Origin: an uncultured Pelagibacteraceae bacterium
GTDB taxonomy: Bacteria; Pseudomonadota; Alphaproteobacteria; Pelagibacterales; Pelagibacteraceae
DNA: 64,000 nt
NCBI GenBank assembly: GCA_902601545.1
Contig: CACKNR010000001.1
Coordinates: forward strand, 1 to 64,000
Direction of reading: 5' to 3'
Made by a program: the position numbers and the translations under genes. Shown here in pieces: positions 9,152-18,653 of the stretch; the stretch's first letter is position 1; each line of letters begins with the position of its first letter. Below the pieces are notes generated by a model. It was not told the origin of the DNA. It made no database searches and was given only the letters and a program-made list of their open reading frames with translations.

Positions 9152-10968
9152 TGTGTGGAATTATTGGTATAGCTAGTAATAAACCTGTTTCGATAAATAT
9201 AATTAACTCTCTAAAAAAATTAGAATATAGAGGTTATGACTCTGCAGGTTTAGCCACATTAAACAATAATTTAATTGATGAAAAAAAATGTTCAGGAAGA
9301 GTAGAAGAACTGGAAAAAATATTATTCAAAAATCCATCCAAAGGCAATATAGGTATAGGTCATGTAAGATGGGCTACCCATGGTGTACCCAATATTATTA
9401 ATGCACATCCTCATTCTTCAGAAGAAGTCTCTGTAGTACACAACGGTATTATTGAAAATTCCGATGAACTAAAAAAAGATTTGGAAGCTCAAGGTTTTAA
9501 GTTCAAATCACAAACCGATACAGAAGTAATTACATTGTTAGTAACTCAGTTTTTAGAAAAATCAGAGCCTTTAGAAGCAGTATTTAAAACTTTAAAAAAA
9601 TTGAAAGGTAGTTTTGCTTTGGGGATTATATTCAGAAATTTTACAGACATCATAGTTGGTGCTAGAAGAGGTAGCCCATTAGCCGTTGGTTATTCTAATG
9701 AAGAAAACTATTTAGGATCCGACTCTTACGCGTTAAAATCTATGACAAATAAAATTTCTTATTTAGAAGACGGAGAATTATGCATGTTAACAAAAAACGA
9801 TGTTGCATTTTATGATTTAAATTTAAAGAAAATTAACAAAAAAATTTACACTGTGTCAGAAGATGAAAATATTTCTGATAAAGGCGATTACAAAAACTTT
9901 ATGTCCAAAGAAATATTTGAACAAGCTAGTACAATTAAAAAATGCTTAAATGAATATACCGATAGTATTAAAAAAGATATTAATATTTATAATTTCCCAA
10001 TAGAACCTAAAAAAATTGATAAAATAATTCTAATTGGATGTGGTACAGCATATCACTCATGCTTAGTTGCAAAATATTGGCTTGAAGAACTAACAACAAT
10101 AGATGCAGAAATAGATATAGCCTCTGAATTTAGATATAGGAAATTGAAATTTAATAATAACAATCTATATATATTCGTTTCACAATCTGGCGAAACTGCC
10201 GATACGGCAGCTGCGTTAGATATATGTAAAAAAAATAAAGTAAAAACTTGTTCTATTGTTAATGTTGTAGAAAGCACGATTGCAAGAAATTCTGATTGGG
10301 TTTTACCTATTCATGCTGGCCCAGAAATTGGTGTTGCCTCTACAAAAGCTTTTCTAGGACAATTAATAGTTTTATATATTTTATCTTTAAAACTTTCTGT
10401 GACCAGAGGTGATATAGATAAGAATAAGTATAATGAAAACTTTTTAAATTTACAAAAACTTCCAGAGTCAATTAAAAATACTTTTAAATTAGAAAATGAA
10501 ATTCAATTGATGGCCAAGGAATTTTTAGATGTGAAAGGTTCAATGTTTTTAGGAAGAGGAAACTCATTCCCAATTGCTCTTGAAGGAGCGCTAAAACTTA
10601 AGGAACTTTCATATTTGCATGCAGAGGGTTATCCTGCAGGAGAGATGAAGCATGGGCCTTTAGCTCTAATTGAAGAAGGCCTGCCAGTAATAGTGATTGC
10701 ACCAAAAGATAAATATTATGAAAAAACTTTATCTAATACTCAAGAAGTCATAGCTAGAGGTGGAAAAATTTTGTTTATCACTGATAATGATAAAAAATTA
10801 TTAAGCACCAATATAAGATTTAGGCTGAGAGTCCCTAGAGTAGATGATTTTCTCTCACCATTATTACTTACTATACCATTGCAGTTATTAGCTTACCATG
10901 TGGCGTTATTAAAAAATTGTGATATTGATAAACCTAGAAATTTAGCAAAATCTGTTACTGTAGAATAA
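9151..10968 (+). CDS. glmS: Glutamine-fructose-6-phosphate aminotransferase
   Basis: [11 protein letters not shown]-terminus; SIS domains; C-terminal NLAKSVTVE. Confidence 0.96.
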   Translation: MCGIIGIASNKPVSINIINSLKKLEYRGYDSAGLATLNNNLIDEKKCSGRVEELEKILFKNPSKGNIGIGHVRWATHGVPNIINAHPHSSEEVSVVHNGIIENSDELKKDLEAQGFKFKSQTDTEVITLLVTQFLEKSEPLEAVFKTLKKLKGSFALGIIFRNFTDIIVGARRGSPLAVGYSNEENYLGSDSYALKSMTNKISYLEDGELCMLTKNDVAFYDLNLKKINKKIYTVSEDENISDKGDYKNFMSKEIFEQASTIKKCLNEYTDSIKKDINIYNFPIEPKKIDKIILIGCGTAYHSCLVAKYWLEELTTIDAEIDIASEFRYRKLKFNNNNLYIFVSQSGETADTAAALDICKKNKVKTCSIVNVVESTIARNSDWVLPIHAGPEIGVASTKAFLGQLIVLYILSLKLSVTRGDIDKNKYNENFLNLQKLPESIKNTFKLENEIQLMAKEFLDVKGSMFLGRGNSFPIALEGALKLKELSYLHAEGYPAGEMKHGPLALIEEGLPVIVIAPKDKYYEKTLSNTQEVIARGGKILFITDNDKKLLSTNIRFRLRVPRVDDFLSPLLLTIPLQLLAYHVALLKNCDIDKPRNLAKSVTVE

Positions 10969-11000
10969 GTTAATTTTATTAAAGTAAGCAATATTAGATC

Positions 11001-11417
11001 ATGAAAGAAAAATACCAAGCAATGATTTTATCCTGTATAGACCCAAGATTTCAACCAATTGTATTTAATTACTTAAAAAAAAAAAAATTAACAGGAAAAT
11101 ACAGCTCTTTTACAATTGCAGGAGCTGCTATAGGAGTTACTGCATCTAAATTCAAAAAATGGCATAAAACTTTTTGGGAAAATTTTGATATTTCTATTAA
11201 ACTTCACAAAATAAAAAAACTTATCATTATAAATCATAGAGATTGCGGAGCTGCAAAAATTATAAATAAGAATAAAGATTTTAACAAAATTAATGAAACT
11301 AAAGTTCACAAACAGTCCTTTAAAAAAATTAAAAAAATTTTAAAAAAAAAGTATCCAAAGTTAAAAACTGAACTAATTTTAATCTCACTAAATAAAAAAG
11401 TTGAGAAATTTAATTAA
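11001..11417 (+). CDS. Small beta-carbonic-anhydrase-like protein
   Basis: SCIDPRF (CxDxR) and NHRDCGAAK (HxxC) zinc-ligand motifs in a 138 aa protein. Confidence 0.6.
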   Translation: MKEKYQAMILSCIDPRFQPIVFNYLKKKKLTGKYSSFTIAGAAIGVTASKFKKWHKTFWENFDISIKLHKIKKLIIINHRDCGAAKIINKNKDFNKINETKVHKQSFKKIKKILKKKYPKLKTELILISLNKKVEKFN

Positions 11418-12078
11418 TATAAAAGCAGTAAAGTTTATTTTTTTTTAAATTATTTACAGGAATTTTTTTTCCTTTGTTCTTAAATTTTCTAAAAGATGAA
11501 ATTTTTGTTTTACTATTTAACCATAAAAATATCTTTTCTGAATTGTTAATTATATTTAAACCTAAAGTAATTCTTTTAAAATCTTTTCTAATAACTGATT
11601 TTGTAATAAATTTTTCTTTTAGTTCTTTAGAATCAGGGAAAATTGAAGCTATATGCCCATCATACCCCATTCCAAGAAGAAATATGTCAAATTTAACTTT
11701 TTTTGATTTAAAATATTTCTTTAAAGTGCTTTCATAACTTAATGCACTTTTTGCTACACTATTTTTGTTTGTTTGGATTGGAAAATAATTTTTTTCGCTA
11801 ATATTAATTTTATCTAATAATAAATCTTTAACAAGTTTATAATTTGAATTTTTTGACCTTTTTGAAACAAATCTTTCATCTCCCCAAAATAAATCAACGT
11901 AAGACCATTCTATATTAGATTGTGAAAGTTTTTTATATAATCTTTTAGGGCTTGAACCACCAGTTAAAACAAAACTTAACCTCTTATTTCTTTTCCTTTT
12001 TTTTATAATTTCTTTTTTAATAATTTGAATGAAATGATTTATTAATGAATTTTCATTTTTTTTTTTAATATTTCTCAT
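11410..12078 (-). CDS. pgl: 6-phosphogluconolactonase
   Basis: LTGGSSPKRLYKKLS, DLFWGDERFV and LLGMGYDGHIASIFP motifs. Confidence 0.88.
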   Translation of the reverse strand: MRNIKKKNENSLINHFIQIIKKEIIKKRKRNKRLSFVLTGGSSPKRLYKKLSQSNIEWSYVDLFWGDERFVSKRSKNSNYKLVKDLLLDKINISEKNYFPIQTNKNSVAKSALSYESTLKKYFKSKKVKFDIFLLGMGYDGHIASIFPDSKELKEKFITKSVIRKDFKRITLGLNIINNSEKIFLWLNSKTKISSFRKFKNKGKKIPVNNLKKNKLYCFYIN

Positions 12079-12151
12079 ATAATCTTTAATTTAGTGTAAA
12101 TTCTCACTTGGAAAATTATTAATTGCATTATATATATACCATAAGTTGAAT

Positions 12152-13528
12152 ATGAAAAAATGGAGTTTAAATAGTTGGACTAAATTGCCTGCTAAACACT
12201 TGCCTGTTTATCAGGACAAGGAAGAACTTGATTTAGTTTTGAGTAAAATAAAAAAATATCCCCCATTGGTGTTTGCAGGAGAGTCAAGATCACTTAAAAA
12301 AGCATTAGCTGATGTTGTTGAAGGCAAAGCTTTTTTATTACAAGGTGGTGATTGCGCTGAAAGTTTTGCAGAATTCCACCCAGATAATATAAGAGATACA
12401 TTTAAAGTTCTTTTACAAATGTCACTAGTTCTTACAGCATCGGCTTCAATGCCAGTTGTAAAAGTTGGAAGAATTGCTGGTCAATTTTCAAAACCAAGAA
12501 GTGCACCTATAGAGAAAAAAGATGGTAAAGAATTACCAAGCTATTTAGGTGATAATATTAATGGTATGGAATTCACTGAAAAAGCTAGGATACCAGATGC
12601 TAAAAGGTTATTTAGAGCATACTCTCAATCCGCATCAACTTTAAATTTACTTAGAGCTTTTTCACAAGGTGGATTTGCCGACTTAAGACAAGTTCATTTG
12701 TGGAATTTAGGATTTATAAAAGACAAAACTAAAGGGAAATATAAAGAAATAGAAGACAAGATTAGCGATGCCCTTGCATTTATGGAAGCGTGCGGAATTA
12801 ATTCTGATAATAATCGAAGATTAAGGTCAGTGAATTTTTATACCTCTCACGAGGCTTTACTCTTACCTTTCGAAGAGTCTATGACAAGAGTAGACTCAAC
12901 TACAGGTGAATATCATGATACTTCGGCGCATTTTGTTTGGATAGGGGATAGAACTAGGCAACCTGACGGAGCACATGTAGAGTTTTGTAGAGGAATTAAA
13001 AACCCAATTGGTCTTAAATGTGGACCTACGCTTAAACCAGATGAACTTGTGAAGCTTTGTAATATTTTAAATCCAGATAACGAACCAGGTAGGATGACAT
13101 TAATATCAAGATTCGGTGCAGATAATGTGGAAAAATATTTACCTCAACTCATAAAAACAATTAAGAAAGAAGGTTTAAAGGTAGTTTGGTCCTGTGATCC
13201 TATGCACGGAAATACAATTAAAGCAGCTACAGGATTTAAAACAAGAACTTTTGATAGTATTCTTAAAGAGGTTAAAAATTTTTTTGCAGTAAGCCAAGCG
13301 GAAGGAAGTTACGCTGGAGGCTTGCACGTTGAAATGACTGGTCAAGATGTGACAGAGTGTACTGGCGGAGCTCAAAAAATATCTGAAAACGATCTATCTA
13401 ATAGATATAGGACTCATTGTGATCCTAGATTAAATGCAGACCAAGCTTTAGAATTAGCCTTCTTAATTTCTGAGGAAATTAAGAAAAATTCAAAAATATC
13501 AAACAAAATTATTCAAGCCGCGTCTTAA
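12152..13528 (+). CDS. Class II 3-deoxy-7-phosphoheptulonate synthase (DAHP synthase)
   Basis: [19 protein letters not shown] and [18 protein letters not shown] motifs of plant-type DAHP synthase. ORF track starts at TTG 12146; ATG at 12152 preferred. Confidence 0.93.
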   Translation: MKKWSLNSWTKLPAKHLPVYQDKEELDLVLSKIKKYPPLVFAGESRSLKKALADVVEGKAFLLQGGDCAESFAEFHPDNIRDTFKVLLQMSLVLTASASMPVVKVGRIAGQFSKPRSAPIEKKDGKELPSYLGDNINGMEFTEKARIPDAKRLFRAYSQSASTLNLLRAFSQGGFADLRQVHLWNLGFIKDKTKGKYKEIEDKISDALAFMEACGINSDNNRRLRSVNFYTSHEALLLPFEESMTRVDSTTGEYHDTSAHFVWIGDRTRQPDGAHVEFCRGIKNPIGLKCGPTLKPDELVKLCNILNPDNEPGRMTLISRFGADNVEKYLPQLIKTIKKEGLKVVWSCDPMHGNTIKAATGFKTRTFDSILKEVKNFFAVSQAEGSYAGGLHVEMTGQDVTECTGGAQKISENDLSNRYRTHCDPRLNADQALELAFLISEEIKKNSKISNKIIQAAS

Positions 13529-13550
13529 TAATTATTGTAATTATTAAGAC
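13522..13550 (+). repeat. Perfect 13-bp inverted repeat (3-nt loop) over the DAHP synthase stop codon
   Basis: GTCTTAATAATTA-TTG-TAATTATTAAGAC read directly. Confidence 0.8.
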
Positions 13551-13581
13551 CAAACCTTAAAAGAGAGGTAAGGTACTAGTT

Positions 13582-14319
13582 ATGGATATAAAAAAAAGAG
13601 CAAAAATAATTATCGAATGGATTAATAACTATTGTGATTCGGCTACTTATAAACCAGAGTCATTAATTGTTGGAATTTCGGGCGGAATTGACTCTTCAGT
13701 AGTTAGTACTTTATGCGCAAATACTGGTAGAAAAACTATTGTGTTAACAATGCCAATTAAACAAATAAAGTCACAACATGACTTAAGTCTCTCACATGCT
13801 AAATGGTTAAAACAAAAGTACAACAATGTTGAACACCATTTATTAGAGATGGATAAAATATTCACTTCTTTTTCTCAGGTTCTGAACAAATTCGATAATG
13901 AGCATGGATATGCAAACTCAAGAGCCAGATTGAGAATGGCAACTTTATATCAAGTAGCAGCAGCTAATAATGGAATAGTTGTTGGCACAGGTAATAAAGT
14001 CGAAGATTTTGGTGTTGGTTTTTATACTAAATATGGTGATGGCGGAGTTGATATTTCCCCGATAGCTGACTGCACCAAAACACAAGTTTGGGAGCTTGGT
14101 AGACATCTTGGAATATCTGAAGATATTATAAACACACCTCCAACAGATGGTTTATGGGATGATGGCAGAAACGATGTTCAACAACTTGGAATGAGTTATG
14201 AAGATCTTGAAAAAGCTATGGTTGATAAAAATGATCCAAACTATCAAAAATATTTAAAAATAAGAGAAAAAAACTTACACAAAATGAATCCAATACCAGT
14301 TTGCAAATTTAATGAGTAA
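13582..14319 (+). CDS. nadE: NAD+ synthase (ammonia-dependent type, no glutaminase domain)
   Basis: GISGGIDSSVVSTLCA, GTGNKVEDFGVGFYTKYGDGGVDISPIADCTK. Confidence 0.93.
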   Translation: MDIKKRAKIIIEWINNYCDSATYKPESLIVGISGGIDSSVVSTLCANTGRKTIVLTMPIKQIKSQHDLSLSHAKWLKQKYNNVEHHLLEMDKIFTSFSQVLNKFDNEHGYANSRARLRMATLYQVAAANNGIVVGTGNKVEDFGVGFYTKYGDGGVDISPIADCTKTQVWELGRHLGISEDIINTPPTDGLWDDGRNDVQQLGMSYEDLEKAMVDKNDPNYQKYLKIREKNLHKMNPIPVCKFNE

Positions 14320-15658
14320 TCTTCAATTAACTAATTCACTTACAAGAAAAAAAGAAGTTTTTAAGCCAATAAACCCTAAAAAAGTTTCTTTATATGCTTG
14401 CGGTCCAACAGTTTACGATAGCCCACATGTCGGTAATGCTCGAAGTTTAGTTGTATTTGATGTTTTGTATCGAGTATTAAAAATACTTTATGGTTCTAAC
14501 GTTATTTACGTAAGAAATATTACTGATGTAGATGATAAAATTATTGAAGCATCCTTGAAAAAAAAAATTAGCATTGAGGAGATTACAAGTAAAGTAACAA
14601 AAATTTTTCATGATAACTGCAAAAGCCTTAATTGTTTAAAACCTTCGGTTGAACCTAAGGCTACTGAGCATATAAAAGGAATGATAGAAATGACATCTTC
14701 ATTAATTTCAAAAGGAAACGCTTACGAAAATGAAGGGCATGTGTATTTTTCCGTAAGCTCATTTAAAAGTTATGGAAAATTATCTAATAAAAATTTAGAT
14801 GAGTTAAAAGCAGGGACTAGAGTAGAAATCTCTAATTTAAAAAAAAACCCAATGGATTTCGTTTTGTGGAAACCTTCTGGAAGTAATGATCCAGGTTGGG
14901 AGTCACCTTGGGGTAGAGGAAGACCTGGATGGCATTTAGAGTGTTCAGTTATGAGTGAAAAATATCTAGGTAAAAATTTTGATATTCATGGTGGTGGTTT
15001 AGATTTAATTTTTCCACATCATGAAAATGAGATAGCTCAATCATGTTGCAACAATAATACAAAAAATTTTGCTAATTATTGGGTCCACAATGGATTTGTA
15101 ACAATAAACAAAGAAAAAATGTCAAAATCTCTTGGCAATATTATATCTATATCAGACGCTGTAAAAAAATACTCTGGTCAGGTAGTCAGATTAGCTCTTT
15201 TAAGCTCACACTATAGTCAACCCCTTGATTGGAATGATGAACTCTTAAAAAGCCAAGAAGGAGTTCTAAATAAATGGTACAAACTTTATACCGACGAAAA
15301 AAATAATTTAACTACGATAGATGAAATACTATTGGACGACTTAAATACTCCTGGGTATATTGCAAAAATACACGAATTATATAATGCTGCAAGCAAAGGC
15401 AATGATTCAAAAAAAATTAAATTTAATCAAGCCTGTAAACTTTTAGGTCTATTTAGTATTAGTAGAAAAGAATGGGAGAGCTTTAAAAAAAATAAAATAA
15501 GTTTATCTGAAAGCTATATAATGAAAAAAATTGAAGAAAGAACTAAAGCTAAAAACAATGGTGACTTTTTACTTGCTGATAAAATAAGAGAGGAATTATT
15601 TTCAAAAGGAATATTAATTGAAGATCAAAAAGGAAAAACAATTTGGAAAGTAAAATGA
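14312..15658 (+). CDS. cysS: Cysteinyl-tRNA synthetase
   Basis: ACGPTVYDSPHVGNARS, GGGLDLIFPHHENEIAQS and KMSKSLGN motifs. Confidence 0.96.
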   Translation: MSNLQLTNSLTRKKEVFKPINPKKVSLYACGPTVYDSPHVGNARSLVVFDVLYRVLKILYGSNVIYVRNITDVDDKIIEASLKKKISIEEITSKVTKIFHDNCKSLNCLKPSVEPKATEHIKGMIEMTSSLISKGNAYENEGHVYFSVSSFKSYGKLSNKNLDELKAGTRVEISNLKKNPMDFVLWKPSGSNDPGWESPWGRGRPGWHLECSVMSEKYLGKNFDIHGGGLDLIFPHHENEIAQSCCNNNTKNFANYWVHNGFVTINKEKMSKSLGNIISISDAVKKYSGQVVRLALLSSHYSQPLDWNDELLKSQEGVLNKWYKLYTDEKNNLTTIDEILLDDLNTPGYIAKIHELYNAASKGNDSKKIKFNQACKLLGLFSISRKEWESFKKNKISLSESYIMKKIEERTKAKNNGDFLLADKIREELFSKGILIEDQKGKTIWKVK

Positions 15659-17259
15659 ATAAAGATAAAATTTACATTTTTGATACAACCTTAAGAGATG
15701 GAGCACAAACAGAGGGAGTTGATTTTACTATTGAAGATAAAAATAAAATATCCACAGTCTTATCTAATATTGGTGTAGATTATATTGAAGGAGGTTGGCC
15801 AGGCGCAAATCCTGTTGATACTAAATTTTTTTCAAAACCACCAAAAATGAAAAATACTTTGTTTACTGCATTTGGAATGACAAAAAAAACGGGAAGAAGC
15901 GCAGATAACGATCCAGGTTTAGCATCATTAATCAACGCTAACACCCCTGCTGTTTGTGTAGTTGGTAAATCTTGGGATTTTCATGTGAAAGTTGCCTTAG
16001 GAATTAAAAATGAGGAAAATTTAGAAAATATAAGGGAAACAGCTAAGCATTTCGTGAAAAATAAAAAAGAGTTCTTGTTTGATGCAGAACATTTTTTTGA
16101 TGGATACAAATCTAACCCACAATATGCATTAAACTGTCTTCAACAAGCATACGACAATGGTGCTAGATGGGTAGTCTTATGTGATACGAATGGGGGCACC
16201 CTTCCAAACGAGATTAGAGAAATAGTTACACAAGTTACTAAAATTATACCTGGTAAAAATCTGGGAATACATGCACACAATGATACTGAAAATGCTGTAG
16301 CAAATTCTTTAGCCGCAGTTGAATGTGGCGCTAGGCAAATACAAGGAACAATCAACGGTTTAGGAGAAAGATGTGGCAATGCAAATTTAATGTCAATTAT
16401 ACCTAACTTATCTTTAAAAAAATCTTTTAGCGATAAATATGAAATTAATGTTAAAAAAGAAAAATTATCATCTTTAACCGAATGCTCAAGATTACTTGAT
16501 GAGATCTTAAATAGGAAACCAAATAAAAACATGGCATATGTCGGAGCATCTGCGTTCTCACACAAAGGAGGCTTACATGTTTCTGCCGTAAAAAAAGATC
16601 CAAAAACATATGAACATATTGATCCTAAAGTTATAGGAAATCACAGAAATATAATTATCTCAAATCAGTCTGGAAGATCTAATATTTTATCAAGACTTGA
16701 GAAATATGGAGTAAAAATTAATTCAAAAGACCCAAATGTTCAAAAAATTTTAGATGAAGTCAAAGATAGAGAATTTAGTGGTTATTCGTATGATGGAGCA
16801 GACGCCTCATTTGAATTATTAGCTAATAGATTACTAGGTAAAGTCCCCGAGTACTTGAAAGTTAAAAGTTATGACGTAAATGTTTCTAAGTCTGAAAAAA
16901 TCCAAACAAAAGCAAAAGTAATATTTGTGATAGACAACAAAGAAATTGAATGTCATGGGGAAGGTAATGGACCAGTGAATGCATTGGATAATGCAATAAG
17001 ATCAAATTTTAAAAAAGTAACAAAATATTATAATTTTTTTTCAGACTTGAAGCTTCTTGATTATAAAGTAAGAATTTTAAATACAGGTACAGAAGCGACT
17101 ACGAGGGTGCTCATAGAAAGCACAGATAAATCAGGTATTAGTTGGTTTACTGTCGGAGTTTCACCAAATATTATCGAAGCTTCATTTAAAGCTTTGATAG
17201 ATAGTTTAGACTATAAGCTTTATAAAGAAAAAGCTCCTGCTAATATAAATGAACAATAA
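15655..17259 (+). CDS. cimA: (R)-citramalate synthase
   Basis: DTTLRDGAQTEGVDFTIEDK and IEGGWPGANP, LeuA-like C-terminal domain. ATG at 15655 overlaps the cysS stop; the track start at 15643 is less likely. Confidence 0.88.
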   Translation: MNKDKIYIFDTTLRDGAQTEGVDFTIEDKNKISTVLSNIGVDYIEGGWPGANPVDTKFFSKPPKMKNTLFTAFGMTKKTGRSADNDPGLASLINANTPAVCVVGKSWDFHVKVALGIKNEENLENIRETAKHFVKNKKEFLFDAEHFFDGYKSNPQYALNCLQQAYDNGARWVVLCDTNGGTLPNEIREIVTQVTKIIPGKNLGIHAHNDTENAVANSLAAVECGARQIQGTINGLGERCGNANLMSIIPNLSLKKSFSDKYEINVKKEKLSSLTECSRLLDEILNRKPNKNMAYVGASAFSHKGGLHVSAVKKDPKTYEHIDPKVIGNHRNIIISNQSGRSNILSRLEKYGVKINSKDPNVQKILDEVKDREFSGYSYDGADASFELLANRLLGKVPEYLKVKSYDVNVSKSEKIQTKAKVIFVIDNKEIECHGEGNGPVNALDNAIRSNFKKVTKYYNFFSDLKLLDYKVRILNTGTEATTRVLIESTDKSGISWFTVGVSPNIIEASFKALIDSLDYKLYKEKAPANINEQ

Positions 17260-17965
17260 ATTCGGTTTTATTCTTGTTAAACCACAATTAGGTGAGAATA
17301 TTGGAGCGTGTGCACGTTCTATGAAAAATTTTGGGTTTACTAATTTGAATATTGTTTCACCAAAATTTATTTTTCCAAATCATAAAACTAAAGCAACCTC
17401 AGTTGGAGCTTATGATGTGATTGATAATGCAAAAGTTTTCAATAATACAGAAGAAGCAGTTGAAAAATTTGACATTATAATTTCATTTAGTGCAAGAAAG
17501 AGAGATATCAATAAAAAACATATAACAATGTCAGACTTTTATAAAATATTAAATTCAAAAAAAAGTAGTAAATTCGGTCTGATGTTTGGCCCAGAGGCCT
17601 CTGGTCTATCAAACAAAGATTTGTCATACTCCAATTTTATTTTACAAATTCCTACATCAAAAAAATTTAAATCATTAAACTTATCTCATTCTGTCACTAT
17701 AATTTGTTTTGAAATATTTAGGTTTTTGAAAAAAAATTTATTTAACAAAAAAGGAAAAAAAATGAAAGTATCGTCAAAGTCTAATATTATTTCATTAATT
17801 AATCACTTGACCAAACTCCTTGAAAGGAAAGAATTCTTTAATCCAAAAGAAAAAAAACGGTCAATGTTACTTAATATAAATAATCTATTTTATAGATTAG
17901 AGCCAAATGATAAAGAATTAAGGATATTAGCAAGTATTATAAGCTGTTTGAGTAAAAATAATTAA
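17249..17965 (+). CDS. RNA 2'-O-methyltransferase, TrmJ/TrmH (SPOUT) family
   Basis: VKPQLGENIGACARSMKNFGF and FGPEASGLSNKDLS motifs. Confidence 0.83.
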   Translation: MNNKFGFILVKPQLGENIGACARSMKNFGFTNLNIVSPKFIFPNHKTKATSVGAYDVIDNAKVFNNTEEAVEKFDIIISFSARKRDINKKHITMSDFYKILNSKKSSKFGLMFGPEASGLSNKDLSYSNFILQIPTSKKFKSLNLSHSVTIICFEIFRFLKKNLFNKKGKKMKVSSKSNIISLINHLTKLLERKEFFNPKEKKRSMLLNINNLFYRLEPNDKELRILASIISCLSKNN

Positions 17966-17976
17966 TAAAACCATAA

Positions 17977-18004
17977 TTGACAAATAGAGATGAAACCTTA
18001 TAAA
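17977..18004 (+). promoter_or_regulatory. Sigma70-like promoter upstream of rpsD (TTGACA-N16-TATAAA)
   Basis: -35 TTGACA 17977-17982, -10 TATAAA 17999-18004, 15 bp before the rpsD ATG. Confidence 0.65.
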
Positions 18005-18018
18005 CACTTCAAATAAAT

Positions 18019-18636
18019 ATGACAAAAAGACTTAAATCTAAGCATAAAGTTGATAGAAGATTGAAAGCTAATTTGTGGGGAAGACCAAAAAGCCCTTTCA
18101 ATTCTAGAGCTTACCCTCCAGGGCAACACGGTCAAAACAAAAAAGGTAAACCAACTGATTACGGTATTCAGCTTCAAGCAAAACAAAAACTTAAAGCATA
18201 CTACGGAAATATAAACGAGAGACAATTTAGAAATATTTATAGAAAAGCTTTGTCAAAAAAAGGGGATACAACTGAAAATTTAATTGCTTTATTAGAGAGC
18301 AGATTAGATACAATTGTATACAGAGCTAAATTAGCTCCCACAGTTTTTTCTGCAAGGCAAATGATAAACCATGGACACATTAAAGTTAATAAGAAAAAAG
18401 TTAACATATCTAGTTATAGTGTTAAGGAAACGGATTTAATAGAAGTTAGAGAGAAATCAAAAAAAATTGTAATGATAGAAGGATCTCTACAAAGTAAGGA
18501 GAGAGATGTTCCTGAGTATATACAAACTGATAATAAGAATAAGACTGTTAAATTAGTAAGAATTCCGAAATTTTCAGAGGTTCCTTATCCAATCGTTATG
18601 GAGCCAAATCTAGTTATTGAATATTATTCAAGATAA
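18019..18636 (+). CDS. rpsD: 30S ribosomal protein S4
   Basis: RRLKANLWGRPKSPFNSRAYPPGQHG and S4 domain. Confidence 0.97.
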   Translation: MTKRLKSKHKVDRRLKANLWGRPKSPFNSRAYPPGQHGQNKKGKPTDYGIQLQAKQKLKAYYGNINERQFRNIYRKALSKKGDTTENLIALLESRLDTIVYRAKLAPTVFSARQMINHGHIKVNKKKVNISSYSVKETDLIEVREKSKKIVMIEGSLQSKERDVPEYIQTDNKNKTVKLVRIPKFSEVPYPIVMEPNLVIEYYSR

Positions 18637-18653
18637 ATTTAATATTTTTTTTA

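Noticed and set aside
16140-16565. 141-aa antisense ORF inside cimA
   Set aside because: Fully overlapped by a confident CDS; no independent evidence.
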